From positions 1-11,161 of the forward strand of contig DALTWN010000016.1 in NCBI GenBank assembly GCA_029987045.1: DNA of 11,161 nt. Reading direction: 5' to 3'. The stretch is from Methanocorpusculum sp. Its GTDB lineage: Archaea > Halobacteriota > Methanomicrobia > Methanomicrobiales > Methanocorpusculaceae. Below, in pieces: positions 6,932 through 11,161 of the stretch. The notes under the pieces were generated by a model, which was given only the letters and a program-made list of their open reading frames with translations, ran no database searches and was not told the origin of the DNA. The stretch's first letter is position 1. Each line of letters begins with the position of its first letter. Both the position numbers and the translations under genes were made by a program.

Positions 6932-7732
6932 TTATTCTATGCGCCGGAAGACCAGGGCGCGGCAGTTATTCGATCCCGGATCTCCGACCATTTCCGGTGT
7001 ATATCCGTTTCTCAGTGCTTTGTTCAGCATCTGGGACAGTTCCAGACCCGAGGCGGAGGTGACGGCGATGATGATACTGACATTGTTCTTGATTGTCGGT
7101 TCTCTTTCAAGAACCCTATCGAGCAGATTCGCATCTTCGATAACCAGGGTCACATTCTTCGAATCGGTGAACCCTGCCTTGGAAATGATAGTTCCCACGG
7201 TCGTTGCCGAAACATCGACCGTCTCTTCAGTATCAGAATTCATCACATCGGTCGCATCAAGATTCTTTCTTACGACAACCGGAACAGTTTCTCCCGGAGA
7301 GACAATATATGAAACAACCTCATACCGGAGATCGGTCACTATTTTGTTCCATTCGATAGTCTTGGCAAGCAGAGGAATCATATACGGATTCGATGTCAGG
7401 GTGACCGTCTCTTTCGGAACATTGAGTTCTTTCGAGATATTCGCCATCGCCACACCGATACCTGCCTCGAGATCGACGACCGGTTTATCCTTCGGGAGAT
7501 AGTTGTCAAGTGCGGTAAACAGCTCTTCCTGATATTTCGTCGGGGTCAGGAGAAGATCGACAACGGTCGATGAACCTATATACGCGGAATCTACCGCGAT
7601 GATACTCCCCCGATTCTGAACCTCGTTCGGCAGGAACTCAATATTATCGAAACATCCGGCGGAAGCCACGGTCAGAACAACCACTGCCGCAAGAACGATG
7701 AATATACCTTTGCGCATTCGTGAGGACTGCAT
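6932..7732 (-). CDS. Exported, probably lipid-anchored protein with a degenerate FkbM methyltransferase-like fold
   Basis: The protein has 266 residues. The N-terminus (RMRKG, then a hydrophobic run at 9-22, then ASAGC with Cys27) looks like a signal peptide with a lipobox-like site, so it is probably outside the membrane. The rest follows the order of FkbM-type methyltransferases (Methyltransf_21). There is a helix EELFTALDNYLP, then PVVDLEAGIG (84-93) where families have VVD-G-A-N-I-G. Next is VTLTSNPYMIPLLAKTIEWN (110-129) where they have the E-P-N-P and L-x-x-N-I-x-x-N pattern. VSATTVGTIISKAGF (174-188) falls in the T-L-D-D-L region, and VTLVIEDANLLDRVL (194-208) at the K-I-D-V-E-G-A-E strand. 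The key glycine, the ribose-binding Glu and the late acidic residues are replaced. I infer a non-enzymatic descendant. The ATG at 7717 is an alternative start. It diverges from nth. Confidence 0.6.
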   Translation of the reverse strand: MQSSRMRKGIFIVLAAVVVLTVASAGCFDNIEFLPNEVQNRGSIIAVDSAYIGSSTVVDLLLTPTKYQEELFTALDNYLPKDKPVVDLEAGIGVAMANISKELNVPKETVTLTSNPYMIPLLAKTIEWNKIVTDLRYEVVSYIVSPGETVPVVVRKNLDATDVMNSDTEETVDVSATTVGTIISKAGFTDSKNVTLVIEDANLLDRVLEREPTIKNNVSIIIAVTSASGLELSQMLNKALRNGYTPEMVGDPGSNNCRALVFRRIE

Positions 7733-7758
7733 ATGTATCTATATATCATCGTTCAGAC

Positions 7759-7767
7759 TTAAATAAG
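7759..7767 (-). promoter_or_regulatory. Candidate TATA box of the FkbM-like gene
   Basis: On the minus strand CTTATTTAA is centred about 31 bases before ATG 7732, the spacing expected for a very short leader, or a leader of about 20 bases if ATG 7717 is used. A small hairpin (TGCCT/AGGCA, 7772-7785) lies just upstream of it in the shared divergent promoter region. Confidence 0.4.
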
Positions 7768-7857
7768 ACGTTGCCTAAAGAGGCACCACGGAATCGGCAC
7801 GCAGATGCTGATATATACCTCCGCAGTGAAGAACCCGTGACGAATTATATTAACGCC

Positions 7858-7866
7858 GTATATCAA
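7858..7866 (+). promoter_or_regulatory. Candidate TATA box of the nth cluster
   Basis: GTATATCAA is centred about 30 bases upstream of ATG 7891. No Shine-Dalgarno sequence precedes that ATG, so a leaderless transcript for nth and the overlapping genes after it is likely. The 158-base divergent gap holds no gene. Confidence 0.4.
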
Positions 7867-7890
7867 ACACTATACACAACACAGAGAAAA

Positions 7891-8571
7891 ATGACCGCGG
7901 CAGAATCAGCACATCCCCGGAAAAAGGCAGGGAAGACCGGCAGCTCCGAAGCGGAAGAGATACTGGAGATACTGAACAGGACCTATCCCCACACCCGTGA
8001 CGACATGAACTTCCTGAAGTTCCGGAATCCGTTCGAACTCCTGATTATGACAATCCTTTCGGCCCAGACGACCGACAGGACCGTCAACGGTCTCCGCGAC
8101 GAGCTGTTCGATGCCTATCCGACCGCGGAACGACTCGCTGAGGCAAACCAGGAAGATGTCGAACGTATCATCCGGCCTGCCGGCTACTATCACAGCAAAG
8201 CGAAGAACATCATCGCCGCATCGAAGAAACTGGTCGAAGAGTTCAACGGCGCCGTTCCGGAAACCATCGAGGAACTGACGACACTGCCGGGCGTCGGACG
8301 GAAGACGGCGAATATCGTTACGAACCATGCATTCCACAAGACATTCGGCATCGCCGTCGATACCCATGTCAAACGGCTGAGCATCCGTCTGGGATTCACC
8401 GCCGAGACCGACCCAGAAAAGATCGAGCAGGACCTGACACGGCTGTTCGACAAATCCTGGTGGGAACATGTCAATTACCTGCTGATCTCGCACGGACGTG
8501 CCGTCTGCGACGCAAAGAAACCCGACTGCGGACACTGCATCATCCGCAAATACTGTACCTATCATGACTGA
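7891..8571 (+). CDS. nth: Endonuclease III (DNA glycosylase/AP lyase)
   Basis: This is a base excision repair enzyme that removes oxidised pyrimidines and cleaves at abasic sites. I chose ATG 7891 (226 residues) over the in-frame ATG at 7720 because the extra 57 residues would be unrelated, would run through the divergent promoter region, and would make the protein too long for the family. The conserved segment LLIMTILSAQTTDRTVN is present. The helix-hairpin-helix LPGVGRKTANIV (132-143) includes the catalytic Lys138, followed by VDTHVKRLSIRLG with catalytic Asp157. The C-terminal 4Fe-4S cluster motif is complete: Cys206, Cys213, Cys216 and Cys222 with spacing C-x6-C-x2-C-x5-C. The stop overlaps the next gene by 8 bases. 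It appears intact and functional. Confidence 0.96.
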   Translation: MTAAESAHPRKKAGKTGSSEAEEILEILNRTYPHTRDDMNFLKFRNPFELLIMTILSAQTTDRTVNGLRDELFDAYPTAERLAEANQEDVERIIRPAGYYHSKAKNIIAASKKLVEEFNGAVPETIEELTTLPGVGRKTANIVTNHAFHKTFGIAVDTHVKRLSIRLGFTAETDPEKIEQDLTRLFDKSWWEHVNYLLISHGRAVCDAKKPDCGHCIIRKYCTYHD

Positions 8572-9973
8572 ACTATCCCGTGCACGGCGGAATCTCGTAC
8601 TTCTCGTGACCTCCATCGGCGCCATCGTCAATCCGCTGCTTGGAACGATGATCATTCTCGCCATGCCGCTCATCGGTACCGAGTTCCAGGTCTCGGCCCA
8701 CGACCTCGGATGGCTGTCGACGGCATTCATTCTGGCGAACGCGATAGCGCTCGTTCCCGCCGCATGGTTCGTCGACAAGATAGGATACAAGAAAGCATAC
8801 TTCATCGGTTCGATAATCGTCGGAATATCCTGTATTCTTGCCATGTTCGCGCCGTCTTTTTCCGCGCTCATCTTCCTCCGCGTCACGGCAGGACTCGGCA
8901 TATCCCTGGTCATGATCACCTCGATTGCCATCCTCACCCGGATATTCCCGAAAAACAAACGCGGATTCGTCATCGGCATCAATACCACCATGGTCTATCT
9001 CGGCCTTACCCTCGGACCGTTCCTGGGCGGAATCCTGGTAGACAATTTCGGGTGGGAAAGCACCTTCCTGGTGATTGCACCGTTCATCATCCTTTCCGGC
9101 ATTCTCGTCCTGATATCCCTCAATACCGAGTTCACGGTACCGGTCGCCAGATTCGATCTGCGGGGTGCCGTCCTCTATGCCGGCGCGATCTTCTGTCTGA
9201 TGTACGGCTTATCCACGATCACCGACGGTCTTTCCGCCATTCTGGCCGCAGTAGGTCTCGTTCTCCTGGTCATATTCATCTGGTACGAACTGCGGCAGAA
9301 ACATCCGGTCCTGCATATCTCCCTGTTCATAAAGAACAAACGGTTCGCCCGGTCCTCCTATGCGGCACTGCTCAACTATGCCGCATCCTATGCGGTCATC
9401 TATATGCTCTCGCTCTACCTGCAGTCCGTAGGAGCGCTGACCGCATCCCAGGCCGGACTGATTCTTCTGGTACAGACACTGGTCCAGATGATCTGTTCTC
9501 CGATTGCAGGAAAATTATCCGATAAGATCGATACGAAATATCTGGCAACTATCGGTATGATTCTCACCATCGTCGGACTGGTGCTTCTTTCCAACATCGG
9601 CTTAGACGGCGCAACCAACCGCGGATACCTGCTGATAATCCAGATCTTCATGGGGCTCGGCGTCGCCCTCTTCTCGGCGCCGAACACTGCCACCATCATG
9701 AGTTCCGTCGGGAAAAAGGAATACAGCATGGCATCCAGCACGACCGCACTGGTCCGGCAGTTCGGTATGCTGATCTCGATGGCGATATGCATGTCCGCAA
9801 TCTCGATCTTCGTGGGAAGTTCGGAACTCCTGAATGAATCCATGTACGGAGACTTTGCCGTCGCATTACAGGTATCCATGCTGATATGCGCAGGACTTGC
9901 CGTCATCGGTGCGATATTCTCCTGGTTCCGCGGACCGGCACCGAAGATCGAAGAGGACGGTGATATTGCATGA
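8564..9973 (+). CDS. MFS transporter, DHA2-like 14-segment drug/proton antiporter family
   Basis: A membrane protein of 469 residues from ATG 8564; the N-terminus MTELSRARRNLVLL puts a short basic tail before the first segment. An in-frame upstream ATG at 8498 lies inside nth and is unlikely. Fourteen hydrophobic segments can be counted, which points to the DHA2 (EmrB/QacA-like) group of proton-driven exporters. Between segments 2 and 3 is FVDKIGYKKAYF, matching the MFS motif A pattern D-x-x-G-x-K-x. Segment 5, YLGLTLGPFLGGIL, resembles antiporter motif C, with its G and P residues, and is followed by GWESTFLV. The substrate cannot be told from sequence; drug names given to such archaeal proteins are usually guesses. 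It overlaps nth by 8 bases and the next gene by 4, so translational coupling is likely. Confidence 0.9.
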   Translation: MTELSRARRNLVLLVTSIGAIVNPLLGTMIILAMPLIGTEFQVSAHDLGWLSTAFILANAIALVPAAWFVDKIGYKKAYFIGSIIVGISCILAMFAPSFSALIFLRVTAGLGISLVMITSIAILTRIFPKNKRGFVIGINTTMVYLGLTLGPFLGGILVDNFGWESTFLVIAPFIILSGILVLISLNTEFTVPVARFDLRGAVLYAGAIFCLMYGLSTITDGLSAILAAVGLVLLVIFIWYELRQKHPVLHISLFIKNKRFARSSYAALLNYAASYAVIYMLSLYLQSVGALTASQAGLILLVQTLVQMICSPIAGKLSDKIDTKYLATIGMILTIVGLVLLSNIGLDGATNRGYLLIIQIFMGLGVALFSAPNTATIMSSVGKKEYSMASSTTALVRQFGMLISMAICMSAISIFVGSSELLNESMYGDFAVALQVSMLICAGLAVIGAIFSWFRGPAPKIEEDGDIA

Positions 9974-10440
9974 GAGTCATGGTTGGCGGAACCTTCGATA
10001 TGCTGCATATCGGCCATCAGGCCCTGCTGAAACTGGCATTCGAGACGGCAGGACCTGACGGATTCGTCATAATCGGGCTTTCTTCCGACGAATTCGCCGG
10101 ACGGAAACAGCATCCGGTCAGACCATTCGAAACCCGGAAGACGGAACTGACCAACTGGATTCGACAGAACGGATTCTCTGCAGGATACACCATCGATCCG
10201 CTCCACGACCAGTTCGGCTCGGCATGCACCATAGATTTCGATGTGCTGGTCGTCAGCTACGAGACATATCCTGCTGGAGAACTCATCAACCGGAACCGCA
10301 GGGAAGCCGGCCTGAAACCCGTAGCCCTGCAAACGGTGCCGTGCATCTGTGCTGAAGACGGAAAAGCCGTCTCCACCACCCGGATCTATCAGGGAGATAT
10401 CGATAAATTCGGAAATGCCGGCACAAAACAAGCAAAATAA
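9970..10440 (+). CDS. coaD: Phosphopantetheine adenylyltransferase, archaeal type
   Basis: Transfers AMP from ATP to 4'-phosphopantetheine to give dephospho-CoA, the fourth step of coenzyme A synthesis. The protein has 156 residues, normal for the archaeal/eukaryotic-like PPAT group. It shows the nucleotidyltransferase motif GGTFDMLHIGH (6-16, with the H-x-G-H at 13-16) and the second nucleotide-binding motif STTRIYQGDID (135-145). Between them lie GLSSDEFAGRK and RPFETRK, typical of this group. The start ATG overlaps the transporter stop (ATGA), and GGACGGTGAT before it may serve as ribosome binding site. It is distinct from the bacterial CoaD sequence family, which supports an archaeal host. 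It is the last gene of the overlapped cluster and is followed by a T-rich terminator. Confidence 0.93.
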   Translation: MRVMVGGTFDMLHIGHQALLKLAFETAGPDGFVIIGLSSDEFAGRKQHPVRPFETRKTELTNWIRQNGFSAGYTIDPLHDQFGSACTIDFDVLVVSYETYPAGELINRNRREAGLKPVALQTVPCICAEDGKAVSTTRIYQGDIDKFGNAGTKQAK

Positions 10441-10455
10441 CCCACAATTACGCTA

Positions 10456-10469
10456 TTTTTACCTTTTTT
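10456..10469 (+). terminator. T-rich terminator after the PPAT gene
   Basis: Runs of five and six T residues (10456-10460 and 10464-10469) begin about 15 bases after the PPAT stop codon with no stable stem before them. This is the usual form of archaeal transcription termination and would end the nth-transporter-PPAT transcript. Confidence 0.55.
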
Positions 10470-10652
10470 CACGTTAAATACCGCAATATTCATTCAATTT
10501 CAGAGATGTGTATCAATCCGCACCCCGAACCAGCCATCTCTTTCCCCCCAGAATCCTGTCCAAAGAACCCCTGTGATGCAAAAATGCCCCTTATTTCACC
10601 ATTTGGTTATTTGAAACAATGTATTTTTAGTATGTAATAAACCATATAATGA

Positions 10653-10664
10653 TTTATATAAAAT
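10653..10664 (+). promoter_or_regulatory. Strong TATA-like element without an adjacent gene
   Basis: TTTATATAAAAT is the best TATA match in the right-hand noncoding region, within an AT-rich stretch (about 10605-10675). It is nearly symmetrical, so either strand is possible. No start codon with a credible ORF follows in either direction, leaving a noncoding transcript or chance as explanations. Confidence 0.3.
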
Positions 10665-10739
10665 AGGTGTTTTCTGAAAAACCGCCCGCGATTCGCCACG
10701 GTTTCACCGGAGGAAAAGAAAGCACCTTCGCACCCCTGC

Positions 10740-11161
10740 AAAAACAGCAAAACCGACCATATAACCACCAGAATAACCCCAAATGACAGGAATTCGGGTA
10801 AAAGACCACCCCACAAACCCAGACCCTTCTCCGGAAAACAGGAAGCAGGAAACCGGAACCGGGCGATTCTGCACCCAAACAAGAGGAAACCGGATTGAAA
10901 CAACCACAACATGGCGACTTCATCGAGAAAAGAACAGAGCATCGACCCACATTACCAATTGTTTGAGCTGATAATGCACAGCCGCCCGAATGAAACATAC
11001 AGGATCGGACAGCAAGGATCTGTCCAATGCAGTATAACCAGCACCAAACACCCGAAAAGGCGGAAAAACACCCCGAAAACCACCCTAAAACCAGAGAACC
11101 ACATAAAAGACGTCGAAAACCCGGTAAAAGGCCTGCAAAAAAGCAGGAAAACGCCGGGAAA
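10740..11161. other. T-poor noncoding region with helically phased A-tracts
   Basis: No convincing gene is present from 10441 to the window end. From about 10740 on, short A-runs on the plus strand recur near every 10-11 bases. In the last part, tract centres fall at about 11047, 11056, 11066, 11077, 11088, 11097, 11106, 11117, 11127, 11139, 11149 and 11160, a mean step of about 10.3. The last 131 bases contain only 7 T residues. Phased A-tracts are known to bend DNA, and periodic A/T steps also favour wrapping on histones, which many Methanomicrobiales possess. Whether this is a bent site, a nucleosome-positioning site, or part of a longer skewed region continuing past the window is unknown. 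Confidence 0.5.
11007..11025. repeat. Short hairpin within the A-tract region
   Basis: GGACAG (11007-11012) pairs with CTGTCC (11020-11025) across a 7-base loop. It is the only clear stem in the last 200 bases and interrupts the A-tract pattern. No function can be assigned. Confidence 0.4.

Noticed and set aside
7906..8991. A 361-codon minus-strand ORF opposite nth and the transporter.
   Set aside because: It is antisense to two well-supported genes with intact motifs; its translation has no recognisable domain and the opening follows from the codon use of the plus-strand genes.
9415..10431. A 338-codon minus-strand ORF opposite the transporter and the PPAT gene.
   Set aside because: It lies antisense to two genes with clear family motifs, crosses their boundary and shows no domain of its own.
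10783..10971. A 62-codon plus-strand ORF starting MTGIRVKDHP.
   Set aside because: Its Thr/Asn/Arg/Pro-rich translation reflects the A/C-rich base composition, and no promoter or ribosome binding site stands before it.
10607..10998. Overlapping minus-strand ORFs of 111 and 114 codons in the right-hand noncoding region.
   Set aside because: Both are open because the region is poor in stop codons; the translations are Phe/Gly/Cys/Val-rich with no family resemblance and no ribosome binding site. The low-complexity A-tract composition explains them.
10740..11161. The regularly spaced A-rich motif considered as a CRISPR array.
   Set aside because: The period is about 10 bases with no repeated unit of 23-37 bases and no spacers of uniform size.

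Overview
The window looks archaeal, most likely a methanogen of the Methanomicrobiales, possibly Methanocorpusculum-like; this is inferred from gene content and not from a search. The main clues are an archaeal-type phosphopantetheine adenylyltransferase, TATA-like boxes about 28-31 bases upstream of start codons that have little or no leader, and T-rich terminators. The core genes have moderate GC and consistent codon use.

Layout. Positions 1-918 hold the 3' part of a plus-strand DUF4143 ATPase gene cut by the window edge. Positions 1035-5293 hold sbcD and sbcC, overlapping by 4 bases, which encode a bacterial-type Mre11/Rad50-like DNA-end nuclease. Positions 5294 to about 6880 form an accessory island. 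It holds a chain of inverted repeats, a short orphan ORF with an excellent Shine-Dalgarno sequence, an AT-rich minus-strand ORF6N-domain gene with an abnormal C-terminus, and fragments of large and small phage terminase subunits in their natural order on the minus strand. It reads as a decayed provirus or integration scar. At 6932-7732 (minus) lies a secreted or lipid-anchored protein whose sequence follows the FkbM methyltransferase pattern but lacks the cofactor-binding and late-motif residues. Diverging from it at 7891-10440 is a tightly overlapped plus-strand cluster: endonuclease III, a 14-segment MFS exporter and archaeal PPAT. The last 720 bases have no convincing gene. Their right-hand part is a T-poor stretch with A-tracts repeating roughly every helical turn.

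How the genes work together. SbcD and SbcC form one nuclease complex. Endonuclease III adds base excision repair, and PPAT carries out the fourth step of coenzyme A synthesis; their overlap with a transporter suggests co-transcription rather than a shared pathway. The least explained items are the degenerate FkbM-like exported protein, the terminase/ORF6N island with its apparent recombination junction near 5640, and the phased A-tract region at the right end.
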